Positions 12,001 to 17,993 of a DNA stretch of 43,487 nt are shown piece after piece (position 1 is the first letter of the stretch; each line of letters opens with the position of its first letter). The notes under the pieces are model-generated. The model had not been told where the DNA came from. It did not search any database and was given only the letters and a program-made list of their open reading frames with translations. Source of the DNA: Trebouxia sp. TZW2008 (taxonomy: Eukaryota > Chlorophyta > Trebouxiophyceae > Trebouxiales > Trebouxiaceae); the NCBI GenBank assembly GCA_002118135.1, contig BDIU01000396.1, forward strand, positions 1 through 43,487. The letters are read 5' to 3'. A program made the position numbers and the translations under genes.

Positions 12001-12230
12001 CTTGACTCACGTCTGCTTGCTGCTGCCGTCTTCCTGTGGCGCCTGCAGTAATTTGTACCCGTTGAATGCAGTGCAGTTGTGAAGCGCTTAAGTCAACAAA
12101 GAGCAGGCGAGTCGTATGAATCCAGCCTGACAAGCACAAGTAGACGCCAGACCCGACTGCTAACCTCGACAAAAACATCGGTGAACGTGCCTCCTCTGTC
12201 GATCGAGAAGCGCAAGTCACGTCCGGGCAT
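1..12230 (-). CDS. OXP1: 5-oxoprolinase (HyuA/HyuB type), 5-prime 15 exons, C-terminus beyond window
   Basis: Hydrolyses 5-oxo-L-proline to glutamate with ATP in the cytosolic glutathione-degradation cycle. Exons, in transcription order: 12230-12165, 12042-12011, 11891-11738, 10978-10808, 10464-10300, 9326-9118, 8821-8541, 7954-7819, 6858-6660, 5245-5006, 2446-2348, 1935-1828, 1591-1499, 835-749, 459-224. They total 2,276 nt, every junction is phase-consistent, and they encode 758 codons of a family usually about 1,250-1,300 aa. The N-terminus carries [13 protein letters not shown]; further on are [31 protein letters not shown] (ATP/acetone-kinase-like fold), [30 protein letters not shown], and the start of the HyuB half, [11 protein letters not shown]. 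Start chosen at 12230 because the ATG sits seven codons before the conserved DRGGTFTD. Exon 8 appears to use a GC donor (7818). Nearly every intron holds decayed copies of its flanking exon edges, so the choice of copy for exons 6, 9, 10 and 15 is inferred from motif completeness. The identification is firm; individual junctions are moderately sure. Confidence 0.93.
5..334 (-). repeat. Three tandem 156-bp copies of the 3-prime half of 5-oxoprolinase exon 15
   Basis: The same segment begins at 5, 161 and 317 (ATGTTGGCAGTGATCCAC and variants), giving an exact 156-bp period. Each unit includes the end of the coding exon and, in the copies that are complete, a GTGAGA/GTGGGA donor followed by intron sequence. 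The copy ending at 224 continues upstream into the full exon, so I treat it as the real one. The copies to its left are downstream pseudo-exon ends. Confidence 0.8.
991..1036 (-). repeat. Pseudo-copy of 5-oxoprolinase exon 14 acceptor end
   Basis: This stretch repeats the start of exon 14 (790-835) with few changes, including the GCATGCAG acceptor. Read on the minus strand it gives [18 protein letters not shown] against [18 protein letters not shown] in the chosen exon. It lies upstream of the exon inside the intron and has no obvious donor. Confidence 0.75.
2447..4640 (-). repeat. Long tandem array derived from 5-oxoprolinase exon 11 and its acceptor
   Basis: The 2.5-kb intron upstream of exon 11 contains short exon-start copies near 2,540 and 2,822, a triple near 3,000-3,110, and then about seven units of roughly 200-240 bp from ~3,110 to 4,640. 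Units share GCTGGTGCCTGCAGCAAT (the exon 11 acceptor edge on the minus strand), AGCAGCTTGTCATGCTTTGC and a GAAGAAGCA segment. On the minus strand the exon-like part reads [21 protein letters not shown], recognisably related to [20 protein letters not shown] of exon 11. The longer open frames here are by-products of the repeat and do not show separate genes. Confidence 0.7.
4786..4890 (-). repeat. Pseudo-copy of the donor end of 5-oxoprolinase exon 10
   Basis: Reading the minus strand gives [17 protein letters not shown] followed by a GTGATT donor. The real exon end reads [17 protein letters not shown] followed by GTGAGC at 5005. The copy lies immediately downstream of the exon in the intron, so it is a tandem duplicate of the exon-intron junction. 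Confidence 0.75.
5246..5835 (-). repeat. Four to five tandem copies of the acceptor half of 5-oxoprolinase exon 10
   Basis: Copies of the segment encoding VA(M)[19 protein letters not shown] lie at about 5,293-5,402, 5,459-5,570 and 5,631-5,745, with a partial copy at 5,800-5,830. They are spaced roughly 165-172 bp apart upstream of the complete exon (5006-5245). Each ends on the acceptor side near GCCACC plus a TGCAG- or AG-like junction and on the other side near the CCAAAACAGG segment. Only the 5006-5245 copy runs through to [17 protein letters not shown] and a donor. Confidence 0.85.
5948..6260 (-). repeat. About seven 41-bp tandem repeats derived from the middle of 5-oxoprolinase exon 9
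   Basis: The core CTGCTCAGCAATCTTCTCAA followed by (G/C)AGCCTGC recurs every 41 bp. On the minus strand it reads [13 protein letters not shown], matching [13 protein letters not shown] in exon 9 (6660-6858). Because 41 is not a multiple of 3, the array cannot be a simple coding expansion. It lies in the intron just downstream of exon 9. Confidence 0.85.
6330..6525. repeat. Dispersed ~200-bp repeat, copy 1 (second copy at 35,731-35,930)
   Basis: The two segments share blocks such as CTGGTGTCTTTT, CTGTGCATTATCGCT(C/T)GTGACC, ACAGCGGCAGCGCAACAGACA, ACACCCTCAGA and CAGCTGAGGC in the same order and orientation. Similarity stops on both sides. This copy sits in the intron between 5-oxoprolinase exons 9 and 10. 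No coding capacity or terminal repeats were seen. Confidence 0.7.
6859..7345 (-). repeat. Three pseudo-copies of the acceptor end of 5-oxoprolinase exon 9
   Basis: Minus-strand copies start near 7,345 ([12 protein letters not shown]), 7,235 ([20 protein letters not shown]) and 7,075 ([19 protein letters not shown]), ahead of the complete exon ([20 protein letters not shown] from 6858). Each is preceded by an AACAG, AAGCAG or TTGCAG acceptor. The upstream copies run into stops or lose similarity, and only the 6858 copy continues into a full exon. Confidence 0.85.
7660..7735 (-). repeat. Pseudo-copy of the 3-prime part of 5-oxoprolinase exon 8, with an intact GT donor
   Basis: This reads [21 protein letters not shown], against [21 protein letters not shown] in the exon itself. 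It is preceded by a good TTCTTCTACAG acceptor and followed by AG|GTCTGA. The full exon ends in AG|GCATGA. The copy could therefore supply a donor in the correct phase, but including both would duplicate a conserved 21-residue segment. Confidence 0.8.
8227..8475 (-). repeat. Two pseudo-copies of the donor end of 5-oxoprolinase exon 7
   Basis: About 140 bp at 8,330-8,475 repeats the exon segment encoding the [16 protein letters not shown] region, with frame-breaking changes (for example TTAATTGTAG where the exon has TGGATTGTAG). A shorter copy of the TGCTAAAGTGGCTTCAAAGA end lies at 8,227-8,270. Both are downstream of exon 7 (8541-8821) in transcription order. Confidence 0.8.
9020..9710 (-). 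repeat. Exon 6 edge duplications on both sides of the exon (5-oxoprolinase)
   Basis: Upstream of exon 6 (9118-9326), two further copies of its 5-prime half start near 9,513 and 9,706, about 190 bp apart, each with an AG|GAGGTG acceptor. They read [20 protein letters not shown] and [20 protein letters not shown], and both lose similarity at or before the residues corresponding to GFQQV. Downstream, 9,020-9,075 repeats the exon 3-prime end ([16 protein letters not shown]) with a GTGAGT donor. Confidence 0.85.
10540..10585 (-). repeat. Pseudo-copy of the acceptor edge of 5-oxoprolinase exon 5
   Basis: TTGGTTGGCTTATCTCTGAG followed by TGGCAAATCAATCTGTGAAG parallels the sequence around the exon 5 acceptor at 10,430-10,470 (TTATTTGGCTCGTCTCCCAG, then AGGCAAAACTATCTGCAA). 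A still weaker copy may follow at ~10,605-10,640. Confidence 0.5.
11040..11340 (-). repeat. Three decayed copies of the acceptor edge of 5-oxoprolinase exon 4
   Basis: Variants of GCCTTGCCAGCAATGCATTA followed by ATTGCAACATGCAAC occur near 11,050-11,100, 11,190-11,235 and 11,288-11,330. They correspond to the exon 4 start (10,955-10,985, encoding [11 protein letters not shown] plus its acceptor). None leads into a full exon. Confidence 0.65.
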
Positions 12231-12387
12231 ATTGAGCAAAGCAAGTCCGTCCGATCAGTCCTCACGTACAGCACGTGAAAGTTCACTGGAAGTGGACCCC
12301 GCTGGGTGAGCGAACAACGGTGAGGAATTTTACAATGACTACGACAAGAAACAAGCCTGGCTTACCGCTGCGCGTCGCGCGTGCAAG

Positions 12388-12395
12388 CTATATAG
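12388..12395 (-). promoter_or_regulatory. TATA-like box upstream of 5-oxoprolinase
   Basis: The palindromic octamer CTATATAG lies about 160 bp upstream of the chosen ATG, in a CpG-containing stretch. Its position would allow a 5-prime UTR of roughly 130 nt. It is an isolated match with no transcript support. Confidence 0.35.
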
Positions 12396-12504
12396 CTTTT
12401 GCATGCACATGCCGAAAGTCGCCCTTAGTCACCCTGCTCTCGTCATGTTTACTGCCAGATCAGAGCAAGAGACCCATTTTCACGTTGCAAAGTATACTTG
12501 CTGC

Positions 12505-12760
12505 TGGTCGTCGCAGTGGCATTGTTAGAGCCTGTAGGCTGTGCACACTGTGTGGTTCTGGGGCCTTAGGCGATGAAAGGCACTTAGTGTTTGAATGTGG
12601 AGCATTGGCTTGGGTGCGGGCCAAGTATCCTGGTTTGTTTGAGGGCTGCGGTCGCTTTTTCTGTGCAACATGATCATTTGGGGGTGTTTCACTATGTCAT
12701 AGACTGCCTGTATTTCATGGACATATAGTTATTGCCACAGTGTGGCACATGTGATCAGCC
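12505..12760 (+). mobile_element. Decayed non-LTR (LINE) reverse-transcriptase C-terminal fragment
   Basis: The translation contains RLCTLCGSGALGDERHLVFE followed by Cys, a C-x2-C...H-x4-C arrangement, and then ALAWVRAKYPGLFEGCG. This is the zinc-knuckle-like tail I associate with algal and plant LINE reverse transcriptases. The frame stops at 12,673, and similarity resumes in another frame (QHDHLGVFHYVIDCLYFMD), so at least one frameshift is present. No catalytic RT domain, endonuclease or poly(A) tail is visible. It is a dead fragment about 300 bp upstream of the 5-oxoprolinase start. Confidence 0.7.
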
Positions 12761-13678
12761 TTGTTGGCTGGCTAAAGCATGTAAAATTACTCTCTCTCTC
12801 TCTCTGCAACTGTTGCCAGCACCTGCACACGCTCTCTGATACAGATCTTGCCAAGCATGTTCAGGTGCACGTTCACATGCAGATATGGCTCATGTTGCAG
12901 CATTCTGCGCTCATCCCATTGCAAGAGAACGAAACGCTTTTGGTTTAGCCACGCTTTTGGTTTAGCAATTGTAAGCAGCAAATCAATTGATCTGTCTAGG
13001 CATGATGATGATGTTGATGTAATTTGAGCTGCATTCAAGCTGACTTGACCAACACACTCAGTAATATTACTGAGTCACTCAGCTGGCCAGCAAAGTCCAG
13101 AACGGTGCTTACCAGACTTGGGATTTAGCTAATATGCCTATAGGGCAAAGCAAGTGCTGTGCATTGGCAATTGCCTCAGGGGAGCTGTGTGTCAATGTGT
13201 GTATGCCAGTGAGCTTCACGTTTGGTGAACAGGTCATATGGCCAGCAGGTAGCTTGTTACATTTGAAGCTGCACAGTTCAAATTGTCAACACCAACTGCA
13301 ATCAGCTGGAGCAATCATTGAAGCAAGTGTGACTGCGTTCAGCCTGAGTCAACTCATCTCTGCTATAGCTAGGCATGATCTGCTAAAGCTACTTGTCTAA
13401 TGGCGACACTGCTACCAAGTGAGTTCCTGTGCAAGAAGGAATAATTCCTAGGGCCAAGAATGACACAGCTGAGAAGTTGCAAGCTTGAAACGCTCACGTG
13501 CACAGCAACAAAAGTCAATAGCAAAGGAGAGCCATGATTGGCTGGGGACTTGACTCCTGTAGTTCCTTCTTAGCAATCTGTTTGCATCATCAAGGGCTGC
13601 AGAAGTCTTCATTTTGGTTCAATGGCTCTTTTCAAAATTGTACTTCTGGCACCAGAAGTTGATGATTTCTGTTTCTGT
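12761..13678. other. Intergenic stretch without a recognised gene
   Basis: It holds a short (TC)n tract near 12,790-12,806 and a perfect 20-bp palindrome at 13,056-13,075. Next to the stop codon of the downstream-facing gene is a 3-prime flank resembling that of the paralog at 34,201-34,345. Open frames here show no family resemblance. Confidence 0.5.
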
Positions 13679-16600
13679 CTAACCAGAGGAAGCAGCAGAG
13701 GCAGAAGCTGAGGAATGTCCGCCAGCGTGGTGGAAGTTGCCGTGCTCATCGCCGTAGTAGCCACGCCCGTAGTTGCTGTTGTAGTGGTGGCTGTACCCAT
13801 GGTCATAGTCGTCTGCACAGCAAGCATCGATTCAGGCAAGCTGCGGCATGAATGCAGCAGTGTGACTCTCGTGAAAGCATCAATTGACCCAACAGAAGAC
13901 ATGCTGTGATTGTCATGTCAGCAGCAGAGCGTTGAGCAGGCACCCAGCAATGACAGCAGCAGCCTGCTGAGCTGCAACTGTTATGCTGCAACTGATATGC
14001 TGCAACTGATAAGCTGTGACTGCAAATGATCAGCAGTAACTGGTAAGGTGGATCTCAACAACCTTTGAGTCAACAGGCAATGCTGCGTAGCTTGCATGCA
14101 GATGCTTGTTTGGTGTGCTGGTGAAGTGTAGTGGCAGATGCAAGGCCTTGTGAGTGGCGCCAAGCAGAAGCAGCAGAAGTACCTGAAGTGGCAGCTGCTG
14201 AGGCAGCTGAAGCAGCGCTGCCGTGACCATGCCTGAAGTAGCCATCATAGCCCCCTGCAGCATGGCAATGCATGCTTTAAATCTGCTCTGCTGGCAAGCC
14301 AACATTCATGCAACGTGCACAGTAGCAACACAGCATTGCATGACGTCGCAGCATGTGTGCAAACAGTGCAGAACTATGTGTGATGATGAAGCACTCAATG
14401 CAATGCCCCAGAGCTGAGAGCACATTGACAACTTGGGTGCTTGACTGAACAGCTGCTCCTTGCATTTGTGCTGAACTGTCATGCAATCGTACTGCAGCAT
14501 CATGCAAAGCAAGAGTTCAGTTCTCAGGCAAGCAGTTTGTGTTTCCTATGACATTGTATCTGAGCTGGCAGCAGCAGCGGCAGCAGCAGACCAGCATGCA
14601 GTCATGCTGTATCACCATGCAAGGCAAGTTTCAAATGATATTGCGTGTTTGTACCTGAGCTGGCAGCTGAAGCAGCAGCAGAAGCACTGCCACCAGAAGC
14701 AGAAGCAGCAGCTGAAGCTGATGCGCTGTCATGGTAGTTGTGGTAGCCATAGTAGTAGTGGCCCAGCAGCTTCCTGCCTCCAGCAGCAGCTGATGCGGAA
14801 GCTGAGGAGGATCCGCCAGAGTGGTGGAAGTTGCCGTTCTCATCACCGTAGTAGCCACGTCCGTAATGACTGTTGTAGTTGTGGCTGTACCCATGGTCAT
14901 AGTCATCTGTGATAGACGCATCCAGAGTCAGCTGGGTTGGAGAGCATCACACACATGCAACATGGCTGCAGAAGGCACTGGTACAGAGACCTGGAAGCAC
15001 GATTCTTTTGAAGACAACTTGACGCTTTAGCTGTGTGCTGACAATCCCTCATTGTCCAAGCTTGTTGGTACATACATGGTCCAAGCAGTGCAGATAATGC
15101 AGCATTGACATTGAAGGTGGCAATGCCGAAGCGTAACATGCTGTGTAGTGTGCTGTCTGTCAGCGTGACAAGAATTTCAGCAGTGCTGTGCCAATCTGCT
15201 GTCAGTCGGTGTAACAAGAGTTGCAGCATTGATCTTTACCTGAAGAAGCAGCAGCAGATGCAGCAGCAGTGGCACTGCCATGGCCATGCCTGAAGTAGCC
15301 ATCATATCCACCTGCACACCAGAATAGCTTGTTGAAGACAGTCTTCCGTGATGATGCACAGCAGACAAGGCAACTGACAGCAGCTTGCCCGTGCAATTCC
15401 TTTTTATGGATGCTTTAGCAGGATATGCATTGAGCTGAAAATGCAGCCTTTTAATGCAAGTGCAAGCAAGCTGCCATAAGCCCTCAAATGCATGCTGGCG
15501 GTGTTATGGCTGGCAAAGACTGTGCATACTTGTGCCTTGGCAACAGTCTCAAGGGTGAGCAAGTGCAGTTGCAATGCTACTCACAACACCTGTGCCCAAC
15601 ATAGTTTATGGAAATGCTCTCAGCTGCGCCAACTACCATACATGCAGCAACGCTTACGTGCAATGAAATCCAGTATGCACAACAACACTTTGCATGTCCA
15701 CTTTGCATGTGGGCTTCTTACCTGAGCTGGCAGCTGCAGCAGCAGCAGAAGCACTGCCACCAGAAGCAGAAGCAGCAGCTGAAGCGGATCCGCTGTCATG
15801 GTAGTTGTGGTAGCCATAGTAGTGGTAGTGACCCAGCAGCTTCCTTCCGCCAGCAGCAGCAGAGGCAGAAGCTGAGGAGGATCCTCCAGAGTGGTGGAAG
15901 TTGCCGTGCTCATCGCCGTAGTAGCCACGGCCATAATGACTGTTGTAGTTGTGACCGTACCCGTGATCATAGTCATCTGCATGCACAGCTATGTTGATGA
16001 GCAAGTGGCAGCAAACAAGAGCATACAGAGTTGTGTTGATTTCTCGGTGTGGCAACATCATGTGAACCTGCTCAGCAGATTGCAGCACACAGGGTGTATG
16101 TCAGCTGACAAGTCAACAGAGTGACCAACAGGTTGCAGCAAACAGATTGTGTGTCAACTGTCTGAACTGCTGCATGCCAACATCAAGTGAGCCTCAGTGC
16201 GCCAAACTTGTTCAAGAGCTACAGCATCAAAGGGATGCTGTTGTGTCAACGTAAGGAGTGCACTCAGGATGTACGGTACCTGAAGAGGCAGCAGCAGAGG
16301 CGGAAGCAGCGGCGCTGCCATGACCATGCCTGAAGTAGCCGTCATATCCACCTGCAACAGCATCATTCTCTCTGGCGATGATTTTGATGCCCAGCAGGTA
16401 TTTGACCTTGTGTATACCTTGCAAAGCCTGTGTCTTGGTGCACATGTGCATGAGGAGTGCAGCACAGCTTTGACCAAAGATGCGAGTGACATGAAAGGCA
16501 AAGGCAAGTTGCCAGGCGAATCAAGGCACACAGCTTTCAGGCACTGCATTGAGAGCCTCAGGACATGGTTGACTTGCAGTGAGATGCAGCAAACACTTGA

Positions 16601-17031
16601 CTTGAGGCATTACCTGAACTGGCAGCTGCAGCAGCGGCTGATGCATCGCCACCGGATGCAGAGGCAGCCGCAGATGCCGCTGAGCTGTCATGGTAGTTGT
16701 GGTAGCCATGGTAGTAGTAGTGAGAGAGCAACTTCCGGCCAGAAGCCTTGCTGTTGAGGTCAGTCTCAGCACCTGCAGACAAGACGAGTTTGGCTGATTG
16801 GTGGACTCAGCATATGCTGGTGCGAACGTGGAGATCTATATCGATATGCATGAGCATGAAAAATGTGCAGAGCGTCAGCCAGCAGCTCGCTTAGACGATG
16901 GTCGGGTGTCAAGCCGAAGCTTTGCAGTCCGGCAAGAGGAGTCGTGCTCATGTACCTTCTGTCGCCTTAGCGATGGTGTTGACGGCCAAAACTGAAAGCA
17001 GAAGGAAGCAGATCGCCAGAGATGCCTTCAT
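13679..17031 (-). CDS. Secreted Gly/His/Tyr/Ser/Ala-rich modular protein, copy 1
   Basis: Exons, in transcription order: 17031-16956, 16772-16614, 16351-16280, 15976-15722, 15311-15240, 14906-14655, 14254-14183, 13812-13679, totalling 1,092 nt or 363 aa. The N-terminus is a signal peptide (MKASLAICFLLLSVLAVNTI). After an opening GRKLLSHYYYHGYHNYHD module, 24-residue modules (GGYDGYFRHGHG plus an Ala/Ser tail) alternate with ~85-residue modules (DDYDHGY...GRGYYGDEHGNFHH...GRKLLGHYHYYGYHNYHD plus an Ala/Ser tail). All internal junctions are phase 1, so modules can be gained or lost in frame. Composition suggests a silk-, cell-wall- or matrix-like protein, and the His clusters might bind metal; this is inference, as I recognise no named family. 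It is the inverted paralog of the gene at 30,157-34,200. Confidence 0.86.
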
Positions 17032-17038
17032 GACGGGC

Positions 17039-17136
17039 CTGCAGCGCAGCATAAGTTCATCGCACAGGCGGTGGGCAACAGTGGCGTGGCAGATACGTCC
17101 AGGTTGGAGCGCACAGATGTGCTGCATGTTGCTCAC
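17039..17136 (-). other. Probable 5-prime UTR intron of modular secreted protein copy 1
   Basis: ACACAG|GTGAGC and CTGCGCTGCAG flank a ~98-bp segment ending seven bases before the ATG. The same arrangement occurs at 30,041-30,149 upstream of the paralog, which supports a real, inherited intron. Confidence 0.6.
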
Positions 17137-17318
17137 CTGTGTCACTCAGATGTAGAACAAACTCTGCGGTCGACTGTCGATGGAAAGCTGTGCCTGCAGA
17201 GGGAGTCGGGTGCCTTCGAGGCCTGGACCGGGGAAGGCGGTGGCTACTCGATCGTGATCAGCGCTGGACAGCAGGTAGCTCGCTATCAACTTGCGAGAGT
17301 CTGCGGGCTTTTTCAGGC

Positions 17319-17326
17319 TTATATAT
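17319..17326 (-). promoter_or_regulatory. TATA box of modular secreted protein copy 1
   Basis: On the minus strand this reads ATATATAAGCC, about 290 bp upstream of the ATG and about 180 bp before the 5-prime UTR donor. The equivalent position in the paralog (29,861-29,867) reads TTCATAAGCC. The surrounding ~500 bp is conserved between the two copies, pointing to duplicated promoters. Confidence 0.6.
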
Positions 17327-17580
17327 CTTGCAGCAATGTAGTCGCTCGCATGCGACCGCAGCTGCTCATGTCAGTGTTGGCTCTGGTCAACGCTGCCGTC
17401 AGCTTCCGGAAGCAGGGCGGTCATCTTCGGGCTGCGCCTGTGACTGTCTGCGACGCCAGCCACGTGATTCCACATGACTCCAATGGAGCAACGAACAGGC
17501 TCTGCCTGCTTCCTGCAATGTCAATTATCAGATCGCTTCATGCTGCCAAGCTCTGCCCATCGCATGGGTATGCTTATGGC

Positions 17581-17993
17581 ATAGCTGTGTCTGTCTTACA
17601 TCATATCCACTCGTCCGACTTGCAAGTGTCATGTGACATTGTGTAAAGGTTTCCAGACAATTGTTGTAATGAATGTCGACATTTGCATAACCCTGGTGTC
17701 AGCGTTATGTCGCATCAGGGGAACCTATAAGTCGAAGTCCCAAGACAATTGCATGAAATCCAGATTGTGCAATTTGTAAAACATAAATGTTTATTATACT
17801 GCTGACCAATAGGAATCAGCTCGAAGTCAGTTCACAGAACAGATGAGGATCCAGAGGTCATACAGTTTAGTTGCTGAGGCTGACTGACTCATATGCCTGC
17901 CTCAAACTCCCAATTCATGAACTGTTCGATCAAAAAAGTCATGATCGTAGCTCTGTTACTCATATAGCAATGTACCAGTTCAGCTGGCATACA
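17581..17993. other. Intergenic spacer, no gene recognised
   Basis: This lies between the shared promoter arm of the secreted protein gene and the stop codon of the pseudophosphatase gene. It is AT-richer than its surroundings. TGTAA, a common polyadenylation signal in green algae, occurs several times on the plus strand (near 17,642, 17,663 and 17,776), but no plus-strand gene ends here. Confidence 0.4.

Larger units (their letters stand above)
13600..17580. repeat. Left arm of a ~4-kb inverted duplication (right arm ~29,563-34,345)
   Basis: The two arms contain the same gene in opposite orientations, plus at least 500 bp of upstream sequence (for example GCGGTCGCATGCGAGCGACT in both), homologous introns (both copies of one intron start GTACCGTACATCCTGA) and similar 3-prime flanks. 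Exons are nearly identical in coding content; introns have diverged and differ in length. About 12 kb lies between the arms. Confidence 0.85.

Noticed and set aside
14481..14912. Plus-strand frames rich in Gln and Lys across 14.5-16.0 kb
   Set aside because: They are antisense to the Ala/Ser-rich modules of the minus-strand secreted protein, whose exons have matched phases and splice sites.
17071..17646. 191-codon plus-strand open frame upstream of modular gene copy 1
   Set aside because: It covers the conserved promoter and 5-prime UTR of the minus-strand gene. The matching region of the inverted copy does not keep the same long frame.
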